The notes under the pieces: generated by a model
What the model was told of the DNA's origin: nothing
Seen by the model: only the letters and a program-made list of their open reading frames with translations
Database searches by the model: none
Assembly: GCA_030152585.1 (NCBI GenBank)
Contig: JASLJC010000103.1
Coordinates: forward strand, 1-38,124
Direction of reading: 5' to 3'
Origin: Savagea sp.
GTDB taxonomy: Bacteria; Bacillota; Bacilli; Bacillales_A; Planococcaceae
Length of the DNA stretch: 38,124 nt
Made by a program: the position numbers and the translations under genes
Shown here: one piece after another, positions 23,816 through 31,896 of the stretch
Layout of the letters: every line of letters starts with the position of its first letter
Position numbering within the stretch: the stretch's first letter is position 1

Positions 23816-24871
23816 TCATTGTTCGCGACGTAACGTTGCACTATATTCGTGCACGAAAGCTGTTAATCGTTTTAACGTATCCGGTTGTACACTTGGGAAT
23901 ACACCATGTCCTAAGTTGAAAATATGGCTTCCGTTTTTACCGTGTGCGACACCTTGTTCTACGATACGTTTTGCCGCTTCTTCAATTAACGGCCAATCCG
24001 CTAATAATAACGACGGATCTAAATTTCCTTGAACCGTTCGACGTACACCGCGTGCTTCTGCTTCTTCAATCGACGTACGCCAATCGAGTCCGAGTACGTC
24101 TACTGGTAACTCATTCCAATCTTCTAATAAATGACTAGCACCGACACCGAATGTAATCATCGGCACGTTTAAATCACGTAATTTCGCAAAAATACGTGTC
24201 ATCGTCGGTTTTACGAAAATACGGTAATCTTCTACGCTTAATGCGCCTACCCATGAATCGAAAATTTGGAACGCTTTCGCACCTGCTGCAATTTGTGCTT
24301 GAATGTACGTTACCGTCATCTCTTCTAATTTGTCCATTAACGTAAACCAAGCAATCGGCTCGTTTTTCATAAATGATTTCGTTAAATGGTACCCTTTCGA
24401 AGGCCCTCCTTCGATCATATAGCTCGCAAGTGTAAATGGCGCACCGGCAAAACCAATTAGCGGCACATTTAACTGCTCTTTCGTTAAAATTTTAATCGTC
24501 TCTAATACGAAAGGAATGTCATCTTCTGGTGAAAGTTCACCTAAATTCGTTACATCTTGTACGGAACGGATCGGATTATGAATGACCGGACCGACGCCTG
24601 ATTTAATTTTTACGTCAATACCAAGACCCGGAAGTGGTGTCACGATATCTTTGTATAAAATCGCTGCATCGACATCGTATTGATCGACTGGAAGTTTCGT
24701 CACATATGAACATAACTCCGGTTGATGCGTAATCTCTTCTAATGAATATTTTTCCTTAATCTTACGGTACTCTGGCTGTGAGCGACCCGCCTGGCGCATA
24801 AACCAAACAGGTGTATGCTCAATTTTTTCACCTTTCGCTGCACGCAAAAGCGTGTCATTAAACTTCGTCAT
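23816..24871 (-). CDS. hemE: Uroporphyrinogen decarboxylase
   Basis: Decarboxylates uroporphyrinogen III to coproporphyrinogen III. The 351 residues contain the substrate loop VWFMRQAGRSQPEYR, the catalytic aspartate in YDVDAAILYKDI, GFAGAPFTLASYMIEGG and the C-terminal FNLGHGVFPSV. First gene of the haem operon; its promoter is divergent from the haem monooxygenase gene. The ribosome site (AGGG) is weaker and further from the ATG than usual. Confidence 0.96.
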   Translation of the reverse strand: MTKFNDTLLRAAKGEKIEHTPVWFMRQAGRSQPEYRKIKEKYSLEEITHQPELCSYVTKLPVDQYDVDAAILYKDIVTPLPGLGIDVKIKSGVGPVIHNPIRSVQDVTNLGELSPEDDIPFVLETIKILTKEQLNVPLIGFAGAPFTLASYMIEGGPSKGYHLTKSFMKNEPIAWFTLMDKLEEMTVTYIQAQIAAGAKAFQIFDSWVGALSVEDYRIFVKPTMTRIFAKLRDLNVPMITFGVGASHLLEDWNELPVDVLGLDWRTSIEEAEARGVRRTVQGNLDPSLLLADWPLIEEAAKRIVEQGVAHGKNGSHIFNLGHGVFPSVQPDTLKRLTAFVHEYSATLRREQ

Positions 24872-24954
24872 TGATGTATTGTCCCTACTTTCCTCATACT
24901 CGTATTCGATTATTTTTTCCCTTAACGATACTCAATATAATCGTTCACTCCTCT

Positions 24955-24983
24955 ATTGTATAGGGGATTGGAGTGATTGTCAT
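24955..24983 (-). promoter_or_regulatory. Sigma-A promoter of hemEHY
   Basis: ATGACA, 17 bases, TACAAT on the minus strand; each box matches five of six consensus bases. Confidence 0.72.
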
Positions 24984-25021
24984 AAAAAAGTGCTTCAATC
25001 TTCCGTTTACGTTTACTTTCA

Positions 25022-25050
25022 TTCACTTTCGGGAAGAAATTGAGTACAAT
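25022..25050 (+). promoter_or_regulatory. Sigma-A promoter of hmoB
   Basis: TTCACT, 17 bases, TACAAT. This -10 ends only three bases before the first possible ATG of the open frame, which rules that ATG out and supports the later start. Confidence 0.6.
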
Positions 25051-25085
25051 CAATGACAGTGTTTGACAATGAAGGGGGAATTCGC

Positions 25086-25607
25086 ATGATGTATATGCAT
25101 TTTACAGTCGGTACACGCGACTTTTTAGAAACATTACGTATTCAAAATGAAGATTATATGATTTCTTTCGGTGCAGGTGAAACGATTTTAATGCACGAAA
25201 CAAATGGAGGAAGCCAATTTGCTACACCTCGTTCTTATCAAGTGATCGATCAAGTCGGAACGTTAAATGAAGTCGGATATTTCGTTCTCAACCACATTCC
25301 GGTAACCGATCAAGGACGTCCGATTTTTGAACACCGTTTTATGAATCGTGAAAGTCAATTACAAGACTTTGCAGGTTTTGTCGCTTTTCGTTTACTTCGT
25401 CCAATTCACGGCGATACATATGTCGTATTAACCGAATGGACCGACCGGAAGTATTTCCAAATGTGGAAAGAATCGAATTCATTTCAAAAAGCACACGCTG
25501 AAAATAAACAACGGACGAGTGGTCCACATATCTTTTCAAGCGCTTCATACAAAAAAACGTACCATACGCGAAAAGAAGATATTGCCGACATGATAAAACG
25601 AAAATAA
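25086..25607 (+). CDS. hmoB: HmoB-type haem-degrading monooxygenase
   Basis: Opens the haem ring to release iron; cytoplasmic. The 173 residues end with an antibiotic-biosynthesis-monooxygenase fold (about residues 60-150: YFVLNHIPVTDQGRPIFEHR, LLRPIHGDTYVVLTEWTD, KAHAEN), the arrangement of B. subtilis HmoB (YhgC). In B. subtilis yhgC also sits beside hemE. The start ATG follows AAGGGGG; the ORF extends 11 codons further up but over the promoter. Being divergent from the haem synthesis operon links supply and breakdown. Confidence 0.9.
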   Translation: MMYMHFTVGTRDFLETLRIQNEDYMISFGAGETILMHETNGGSQFATPRSYQVIDQVGTLNEVGYFVLNHIPVTDQGRPIFEHRFMNRESQLQDFAGFVAFRLLRPIHGDTYVVLTEWTDRKYFQMWKESNSFQKAHAENKQRTSGPHIFSSASYKKTYHTRKEDIADMIKRK

Positions 25608-25626
25608 CACTTATTAAAAAGAAGTT

Positions 25627-25709
25627 GGGACAAAACAGTCTCTAAATGACAAAAGACACTTGAATGATTAAAACTTCAAGTGTCTTTTGATTTGGCTAAT
25701 TTTTGTCCC
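25627..25709. repeat. Nested palindrome of the GGGACAAAA...TTTTGTCCC type
   Basis: Outer arms GGGACAAAA and TTTTGTCCC enclose a perfect 14 bp inner stem (AAAAGACACTTGAA / TTCAAGTGTCTTTT). It follows hmoB and may act as its terminator. Similar TTGGGACA-type repeats are dispersed in staphylococci and other Firmicutes; copy number here is unknown. Its right part lies in the otherwise gene-free stretch before comK. Confidence 0.75.
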
Positions 25710-25776
25710 GGTCTCTTTTATTTTTGGCACAATTCAAAGTCTAAATGAGTATCCAATCATAATTCAATCCGCGATG

Positions 25777-25836
25777 AAAAACGGTTGTTTTTTAAAAATG
25801 AGCTTGCTTTTCGGTCGTTTTTTAAAGTTCAATTTT
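25777..25836 (+). promoter_or_regulatory. Possible ComK box pair upstream of comK
   Basis: AAAA-N6-TTTT (25778-25791) and AAAG-N5-TTTT (25824-25836) lie 32 bases apart. The ComK site is two AAAA-N5-TTTT boxes, 31 bases apart at the comK promoter of B. subtilis. The DNA is A/T-tract rich, so chance is a real alternative. Confidence 0.35.
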
Positions 25837-25902
25837 TTTACGAAAAAACCCTTGATGTTTTCGATTTTTTTAATAAACTGTTGTTTGAAAGGAAGGTGTT
25901 CA

Positions 25903-26565
25903 ATGATGAATTTTAGAACAAAATTATTGAAACTCGTGACGAAAGATACGTTAGCGATCACTCCTTTTTTTCGAGAAGGTGCTACTCACAGACCGCATTG
26001 TTTAATTATTAACAAAAACAAAGAGATTGTAGAGTTACAAGTACCTCCTGTTAAAGTTATGGAAGAGCTGGCGCAAGTATTCGATGAATCGCTCAACCAT
26101 TTAATGTTGTCGTACAGCAAAAAAATTTTGTGCAATCAAAAATCACCGATCGCTCTTTTAATGGTCCAAAAATTAAAACACCATATTTTTTTCCCGACCT
26201 TATCGACAGAAAACCCACAAAATTATTGGATTTCATTCGATAATTACATCAGACATCGATATATTCCGTCATTGAATATGACGAATATCCAATTCGTCGA
26301 TGGCAGTTCGATTTTAGTTCCGGCATCTCAGTCGATTATCCAACGACAAATTACGTATGCTGCTTCTTTATCGAATTTAATTCGCCATAAAGAAAGTAAA
26401 AATATCGGTATTTTAGAAAACCCGACACCACTTCGTGCCGTCAATGCACGTTATATCGATTTGAGTGCTTACGAACAGTCAGAAACATCTCACGAAAAAT
26501 CGTCGCCGAAACCTGTATCACGCAGTTTCATCTTAAAAAAGCGTAAAGTTAATCAAACGACATGA
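25903..26565 (+). CDS. comK: ComK-family competence transcription factor
   Basis: ComK is the master activator of DNA-uptake genes and of its own gene. The 220 residues align to ComK by eye: KSPIALL..HHIFFPTLSTENPQNYWIS (compare KPPIMVD..IFLFPTLSSTRPQCGWIS), then IQFVDGSSILVPASQSIIQRQ (compare VTFSNGKTMELPISYNSFENQ) and an AASLSNLIRHK helix. B. subtilis ComK has 192 residues; this one has a polar, Lys/Ser-rich C-terminal tail. The start chosen has GGAAGG in front; a further 72 upstream residues, full of Phe, are rejected. An ATG directly follows the first. Distant enough that the paralogue type (ComK1/ComK2) is open. Confidence 0.85.
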   Translation: MMNFRTKLLKLVTKDTLAITPFFREGATHRPHCLIINKNKEIVELQVPPVKVMEELAQVFDESLNHLMLSYSKKILCNQKSPIALLMVQKLKHHIFFPTLSTENPQNYWISFDNYIRHRYIPSLNMTNIQFVDGSSILVPASQSIIQRQITYAASLSNLIRHKESKNIGILENPTPLRAVNARYIDLSAYEQSETSHEKSSPKPVSRSFILKKRKVNQTT

Positions 26566-26734
26566 CTTTCCTTGCAAGAAAGGTGTTTCATCGAAAAGGA
26601 CTTTAGACCTTTTTATTTCATTTTAAATCGTTTTTCATGAAAAATGATAATAAAGACTTATTTTCATTTTTCTTTTTGAATGTCCTTTTCAATGCCTCTT
26701 GCTCTTTCATCCGTTTTCAGTAAATAAGCAGACT

Positions 26735-26765
26735 AAAAAACCACTACGTTTGACGTAGTGGTTTA
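26735..26765. terminator. Bidirectional terminator comK / degU
   Basis: AAACCACTAC and GTAGTGGTTT form the stem, with A and T runs outside. It lies between convergent genes, next to the degU stop. The 170 bases before it show no gene. Confidence 0.9.
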
Positions 26766-26776
26766 ATTTTTCTCGA

Positions 26777-27451
26777 TTACTTCACTTCTACCCAACCGTT
26801 TTTAATCGCCATCACGACTGCTTGTGTGCGGTCGTTAACGTTCATTTTTTGTAAAATGCTCGATACGTGGTTTTTCACGGTTTTTTCTGAAATGTATAAC
26901 GTTTCTCCGATTACACGGTTACTTTGACCGTCTGTTAAGAGCTGTAATACTTCACATTCACGTTTTGTCAGTAAGTGGAGAGGGCGACGTACTTCCACTT
27001 GTTGAAACGTTCCTTTATGCTCACGCTCGCTTAAACGTTTAAATTCTTGTACTAAATTGTGTGTCACTTTCGGGTGTAAATACGAGCCGCCTTCTGCGAC
27101 GACTTTAATCGCTTGGATAATCGCATCGGCATCCATTTCTTTTAACATGTAGCCGAGTGCGCCAGATTTTAAAGCGTGTGTCACGTATGATTCATCATCG
27201 TGAATTGATAAAATGATGACTTTCGCTTCCGGGTATTGTTCAATGAGTGCTTCTGTCGCTTCAATCCCATTTGTTTCGGGCATATTAATATCCATTAATA
27301 CAACGTCCGGTTGATGCTCGGTATAAAGCTGAATCGCTTCACTTCCGTCATCTCCTTCTGCGACGACTTCGAATGATTCTTCGAAATCTAATATACGTTT
27401 CACTCCTTCACGGAACAATTGGTGATCATCTATAATTAAAATTTTTGTCAT
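26777..27451 (-). CDS. degU: DegU response regulator
   Basis: NarL/FixJ-family regulator controlling exoenzymes, motility and competence; unphosphorylated DegU helps ComK bind its own promoter in B. subtilis. The 224 residues have D54 in VVLMDINMP, a switch lysine in YMLKEMDADA and a LuxR-type HTH (LTKRECEVLQLLTDGQSN, ISEKTVKNHVSSILQKMNV). It follows degS by 19 bases with an AGGAGG site. It lies convergent to comK. Confidence 0.97.
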   Translation of the reverse strand: MTKILIIDDHQLFREGVKRILDFEESFEVVAEGDDGSEAIQLYTEHQPDVVLMDINMPETNGIEATEALIEQYPEAKVIILSIHDDESYVTHALKSGALGYMLKEMDADAIIQAIKVVAEGGSYLHPKVTHNLVQEFKRLSEREHKGTFQQVEVRRPLHLLTKRECEVLQLLTDGQSNRVIGETLYISEKTVKNHVSSILQKMNVNDRTQAVVMAIKNGWVEVK

Positions 27452-27470
27452 GCTTTTTCTTCCTCCTGCT

Positions 27471-28631
27471 TTATCCTTCTATCAAAAGATCTTCTTTTTC
27501 AGGCAACGGCAATTTGATTAAAATGTGCGTTCCTTTACCTTGAGTAGATGTAATGTCCATCTCTCCTTTTAACAAATCAAGACGTTCTTTCATTCCAATG
27601 AGTCCAAATGACTTATCCGTCACTTCTTTTTCATCGAAACCGACACCATTATCTTTGATTGAGATATTCACTTTATCACGTAACCATTCAACTTTCACCC
27701 ATATGTCTTTCGCTTCTGCATGTTTTAGTGCATTTGAAACAGACTCTTGAATGAGTCGAAAGGCAGAAGACTCGAAATTTGTATTAAATCGATGCGGTTC
27801 TCCGTAGTTTTGAAAGTGAATCGTTACTTCTGGGTGGTATTCTTCTTTTTGTGATAAATATTTTTCAAGTGTCGGAATAAGTCCTAAGTCATCGAGTGCC
27901 ATCGGTCGTAAATCGAAAATAATACGGCGGACGTCCCGTAATGCGTCACGTGATAGTTCTTTTAATTCAACTAATGCTTGGGAAACGTCGTGAGGACTTC
28001 CCTTTTCTTGCAGTTGCTCGATAATACCTGCACGTAATGTAATGTTGGCAATGAGCTGCGCAGGGCCATCGTGAATTTCACGTGATAAACGTTTTCGCTC
28101 TTCTTCTTGTGCTTGAATAATTTGAATCGCCAGTCCTTTACGTTGCTGAGCGCTTTTCAAAGCAGTCCCGACATTTTTCAAATCCGTCGTTAAATACGTC
28201 ACAACGATCGACACTTGATTCGCTAAATGGTCGGCTCTTTCGACTGTTTGTAACAATTCTACAATCAATCGTTCCAAATCATCGCGTCTTTCTCGTAATT
28301 GCTTCTCTTCGGTTCGGTTCACAGACAATCGAACGAGCAAATCATTCGCTTCTTCATAAGACGCCCTTAATTCACTTTCGGAATGTTTTTGAAAATCTTG
28401 AGAGACTTTTGCTAATTGACGTCTCGATTTTTGAACGAGCGCCTCTAAATAGTCACCTTCTGTAATAATATCGTTAATCTCTGCCTTCAATTTTTCGAGA
28501 TCTTTTTTTAACTGCTCGTATCGGGCACGACTTTCTTCGCTAATATCAAATATGTCTCGCTTTGAACGGTCCATCACGTCGATCATATTCGTAAATACCG
28601 ATTCGAGACGTGCGATATTTACTTCTTCCAT
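27471..28631 (-). CDS. degS: DegS sensor histidine kinase (cytoplasmic)
   Basis: Soluble kinase partner of DegU. The 386 residues have an N-terminal DegS sensor region of long coiled coils (about 1-170), the HisKA_3 H-box RLSREIHDGPAQLIANI with H187, and a HATPase with NALKHAEAK and GIGF-like DNGVGFDEKEV. No membrane segment is seen. The start has GAGGAGGAG. A sigma-A-like promoter lies upstream. Confidence 0.97.
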   Translation of the reverse strand: MEEVNIARLESVFTNMIDVMDRSKRDIFDISEESRARYEQLKKDLEKLKAEINDIITEGDYLEALVQKSRRQLAKVSQDFQKHSESELRASYEEANDLLVRLSVNRTEEKQLRERRDDLERLIVELLQTVERADHLANQVSIVVTYLTTDLKNVGTALKSAQQRKGLAIQIIQAQEEERKRLSREIHDGPAQLIANITLRAGIIEQLQEKGSPHDVSQALVELKELSRDALRDVRRIIFDLRPMALDDLGLIPTLEKYLSQKEEYHPEVTIHFQNYGEPHRFNTNFESSAFRLIQESVSNALKHAEAKDIWVKVEWLRDKVNISIKDNGVGFDEKEVTDKSFGLIGMKERLDLLKGEMDITSTQGKGTHILIKLPLPEKEDLLIEG

Positions 28632-28709
28632 AACGCTCCTCCTCTTCTTTACACAATCTTCATATAAGAAAGTTGCATCCGTGCAGTTTTACTTATACAC
28701 TTTGATTTA

Positions 28710-28737
28710 ATTATACACTACTCTCTTTCAATTTAAA
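28710..28737 (-). promoter_or_regulatory. Candidate sigma-A promoter of degSU
   Basis: TTTAAA, 16 bases, TATAAT on the minus strand, about 80 bases before degS. Confidence 0.5.
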
Positions 28738-28780
28738 AAAGATGCGTAGTACTCGACTAAAATTAATGGAGGGGTTTTTA

Positions 28781-29413
28781 TTGCGTCCAAATTATGAGAC
28801 CGTTACCGGTTATGGTACGACAGATATTTATATAAAAAAGTCACAGTTTATCGCTTATGTCGAACGTGTTGAAACAGAAGAAGAAGCTATCGCTTTCATC
28901 GATTCAATTAAAAAGAAACATCATGATGCGACACACAATTGTTCGGCTTATACTGTCGGACCGAAACATCGTATTCAAAAAGCAAACGATGACGGTGAAC
29001 CGTCTGGTACAGCAGGTATTCCGATTTTAGAAGTGCTTTTAAAACGAAACTTAGAAGATGTCGTTGTCGTCATTACACGTTACTTCGGCGGTATTAAACT
29101 AGGTAGTGGTGGGTTAATTCGTGCTTACGGACAAGCGACGACACAAGGAATTAACGCAACAGGTGTCGTATATCGACAAAAAAATGACATTATCGGCATT
29201 ACAGTAGATTACACGTGGCTCGGCAAACTAGAAAACGAAGTAAGACAATCTCCTTACACGATTGAAACGATCGATTATACCGATGATGTGACGATGTACG
29301 TTTACGTTCCACTGGAAAAGAAAGAAACTTTCACAGAATGGATCACAGAAATGACAAATGGACAAGCCGAGTTGCACGTAAAAGAAACGATTTTCCGTGA
29401 AATTCCTCGCTAA
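28781..29413 (+). CDS. yvyE: YvyE, YigZ/IMPACT-family protein
   Basis: Two-domain cytoplasmic protein of the UPF0029/IMPACT family, with an N-terminal fold related to translation-factor domains; the molecular function is poorly defined. The 210 residues show the family signature: HNCSAYTVG, QKANDDGEPSGTAGIPILEV, VVVVITRYFGGIKLGSGGLI and RAYGQAT, then a DUF1949 C-terminal domain. The start is TTG, seven bases after GGAGGGG; the in-frame ATG further up lies before the ribosome site. Position beside degS and the tag genes matches B. subtilis yvyE. Confidence 0.92.
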   Translation: MRPNYETVTGYGTTDIYIKKSQFIAYVERVETEEEAIAFIDSIKKKHHDATHNCSAYTVGPKHRIQKANDDGEPSGTAGIPILEVLLKRNLEDVVVVITRYFGGIKLGSGGLIRAYGQATTQGINATGVVYRQKNDIIGITVDYTWLGKLENEVRQSPYTIETIDYTDDVTMYVYVPLEKKETFTEWITEMTNGQAELHVKETIFREIPR

Positions 29414-29466
29414 ATTTAAACGACTTTAGTATAATGTGAAAGATATAATTGTTAATAATGCATGAT

Positions 29467-29530
29467 ACCCTTCTCATTCATTCATTAAACGCAAAAGGCG
29501 GACGAATGAAGGGTACTCCATGAGGAGTGT
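29467..29530 (+). promoter_or_regulatory. Structured leader of the LCP gene with SD-masking hairpin
   Basis: ACCCTTC..ATTC pairs with GAATGAAGGGT over a long loop. Immediately after, ACTCC-ATGA-GGAGT folds over the GAGGAG ribosome site. The start codon is the weak TTG. Together these predict low or conditional translation; inference from sequence only. Confidence 0.45.
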
Positions 29531-29536
29531 GTCAAA

Positions 29537-30592
29537 TTGAAAAATAAACAACTAAATCGGAGTCAATTCCAAAAGCAGAAACGAAAAAAAGAAATTCGAA
29601 GACGCATTCTTCAATTTTCGTTACTGTTTTTAACATCTGTCATTCTCGTCGTCGCAGTATATGTCATTTCTTTAATGAATAAAGCACAAATCGCTGCCAA
29701 TCAAGCGTTTGAAGCGATTGATCCGAAACGTACAGAAGAAGTAGTCAACGTACGTCCTGCTAAAGATAATGTGTCCATTTTATTACTCGGTGTTGACGAT
29801 AGTGAAACGCGTCAACAAGGTGATGACCATAGTCGAACAGATGCTATGCTCGTTGCGACGTTCAATCCGAAAATGAAGTCTATTAAATTGTTAAGTATTC
29901 CACGAGATTCTTACGTCTACATACCTGAAGTCGGTTATAAAGATAAAATTACGCACGCCCATGCATTTGGTGGCGTTCGCGCTGTGACGGACTCAGTCGA
30001 ACAATTACTCGATATTCCGATCCATTACTACGTTAAAATGAATTTTAACGCATTTATTGAAGTCGTCGACGCGCTCGGTGGTATTGAAGTCGAAGTACCG
30101 TATGAACGAATCGAAAAAGACGAAAATGACAAAAATGCCATCCATCTTCAACCCGGACTGCAACATTTAGATGGACGTCACGCACTTGCACTCGCTAGAA
30201 CACGTAAGCTCGATAGCGATGTCGAACGAGGGAAACGTCAACAAATGATCATTCAAGCGATGGCTGAACGCGCAGCTTCTGCTTCTTCTGTCTTAAAATA
30301 CGGAGACGTCATTGAAGCACTCGGTAACAATATGAAAACGAATATGACATTTAAAGAGATGATGTCTTTCGTCGAATATGGAAAAAATGGTATGCCACGC
30401 ATTGATACGGTCAATTTAGATGGTGCAGACGATTGGTCGACCGGTGTTTATTATTACAAAATCGATGACGACAGTTTACGTGACGTACAATTTATTTTAA
30501 AAAATCATTTAAATCGAACAAAAACATCATCACGCGTCTCTTCATCCGAAAACGCATCGACAATCGTCCAATCGGATTCGTCAACAAAATAA
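29537..30592 (+). CDS. tagV: LytR-CpsA-Psr family wall-polymer ligase (TagV/TagU type)
   Basis: LCP enzymes transfer teichoic acid or other undecaprenyl-linked polymers to peptidoglycan outside the membrane. The 351 residues have a basic cytoplasmic N-terminus, one membrane helix (about 27-47), and the LCP catalytic core LLLGVDDSETRQQGDDHSRT, DAMLVATFNP, LSIPRDSYVYIP with its key arginine, and DGRHALALARTRK. The Ser-rich C-terminal tail is low complexity. The start is TTG. Its place between yvyE and tagO corresponds to yvhJ (tagV) of B. subtilis; the symbol rests on that synteny. Confidence 0.88.
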   Translation: MKNKQLNRSQFQKQKRKKEIRRRILQFSLLFLTSVILVVAVYVISLMNKAQIAANQAFEAIDPKRTEEVVNVRPAKDNVSILLLGVDDSETRQQGDDHSRTDAMLVATFNPKMKSIKLLSIPRDSYVYIPEVGYKDKITHAHAFGGVRAVTDSVEQLLDIPIHYYVKMNFNAFIEVVDALGGIEVEVPYERIEKDENDKNAIHLQPGLQHLDGRHALALARTRKLDSDVERGKRQQMIIQAMAERAASASSVLKYGDVIEALGNNMKTNMTFKEMMSFVEYGKNGMPRIDTVNLDGADDWSTGVYYYKIDDDSLRDVQFILKNHLNRTKTSSRVSSSENASTIVQSDSSTK

Positions 30593-30635
30593 AAAACTCG
30601 TCCCTTTACATTCAGTAAAGCGTGACGAGTTTTTG
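30591..30635. terminator. Bidirectional terminator tagV / tagO
   Basis: AAAAACTCGTC pairs with GACGAGTTTTT, with an inner CTTTAC/GTAAAG hairpin, between convergent genes. Confidence 0.92.
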
Positions 30636-30645
30636 TTTTTTATCA

Positions 30646-31689
30646 TTATTTTCCGATCATTCGAACGAAGTTAATTAACGGTTTGTAGTTAGCACCTGCT
30701 AATCCTATTACTTCTACGAACAATTCAATCGCTATTATTAAAACGACGAGTAGTAAAATACCACCCCAGACGGTCGCTTGTGAAAATAAAATCGCGGCAA
30801 TACCGAATAACATAGCAATACAATAAATAATGAGCACGGTTTGACGGTGTGAAAAACCGACACGGAGTAAACAGTGATGTAAGTGTGATTTATCCGGTGC
30901 AAATACGGGCTGTTTCATACGTAAACGACGAATAATGGCAAAAAATGTGTCAGAAATCGGAACACCGAGCATAATAATCGGAATGATTAATGAGATGACT
31001 GCTACATTTTTAAACCCGAGCAAAGCGAGAACGGAAATCATATACCCGAGAAAGAGTGAACCGGTATCTCCCATAAAAATTTTCGCTGGGTGAAAATTGT
31101 AAAATAAAAAGCCGAGAATACTTGCAGCTAATACAGCAGCCGTTACGGCAACGAAGATATTCCCCATAATGACAGCCATAATCGACATCGTCACGAGAGC
31201 AATCGCAGATACTCCTGAAGCGAGTCCATCTAATCCGTCAATTAAATTAATCGCATTCGTAATACCGACAATCCAAATTAACGTAATCGGAATGCTGAGC
31301 CAACCAAATTCAACTTGTCCAAAAAACGGCAAGTTAATAAACTGAATTTGTAATCCGCCCCACAATATTGCAAGCAACGCCCCACCGATTTGTCCGACGA
31401 GCTTCGCTTTCGGTGTAATATCAATCATATCGTCTAAAAATCCTGTTAAAATGATGAGCCCTGCTCCGAGCATAATGCCGAGCGCATGTTCATCAGAAGG
31501 ACTAGCGACGAAATAACCGATGAGAAACGCTCCAAAAATAGCGAGCCCTCCAATCCGTGGCATCGTAATGACGTGTACTTTTCGGTAATTCGGCTTATCG
31601 ACTGCGCCGATACGATACGATAAACGGATGACGATTGGTGTCAATACGATCGCCGCAATGAACGCTGTAAGCATGCCTACGTAAACCAT
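30646..31689 (-). CDS. tagO: Undecaprenyl-phosphate GlcNAc-1-phosphate transferase TagO
   Basis: First step of wall teichoic acid synthesis: transfers GlcNAc-1-P from UDP-GlcNAc to undecaprenyl phosphate at the inner membrane face. The 347 residues carry about ten membrane helices and the family motifs DKPNYRKVH, the DD pair in GFLDDMIDITPKAK, NAINLIDGLDGLA, KIFMGDTGSLFLGY and the HLHH motif in SHLHHCLLRVG. The ribosome site is TAGGAGGC. The B. subtilis order tagO-tagV-yvyE-degS-degU is preserved. Confidence 0.95.
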   Translation of the reverse strand: MVYVGMLTAFIAAIVLTPIVIRLSYRIGAVDKPNYRKVHVITMPRIGGLAIFGAFLIGYFVASPSDEHALGIMLGAGLIILTGFLDDMIDITPKAKLVGQIGGALLAILWGGLQIQFINLPFFGQVEFGWLSIPITLIWIVGITNAINLIDGLDGLASGVSAIALVTMSIMAVIMGNIFVAVTAAVLAASILGFLFYNFHPAKIFMGDTGSLFLGYMISVLALLGFKNVAVISLIIPIIMLGVPISDTFFAIIRRLRMKQPVFAPDKSHLHHCLLRVGFSHRQTVLIIYCIAMLFGIAAILFSQATVWGGILLLVVLIIAIELFVEVIGLAGANYKPLINFVRMIGK

Positions 31690-31896
31690 GTCTTGCCTCC
31701 TAATTGTTTCTTTTATTTTTCACGTAAATTATCAAACTTCATTATAGCATTTGACTTTCTAAAAATCACTTAGTTTCTTTTAGATAAAGCTAATTAGAAA
31801 TAACTCTTTTTCGTTAAAAGTAGTTTTCTGGCGTTCTTTTTGTTAAAATAAAGAATACTATATAAGAGTACGGATTGATAAAGGAGCTTAAGGAGT

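Noticed and set aside
25687..25902. 72-residue N-terminal extension of the ComK frame with hydrophobic stretch
   Set aside because: Starts inside the palindrome, has no ribosome site, and the ComK-like part begins after the GGAAGG site at 25891.
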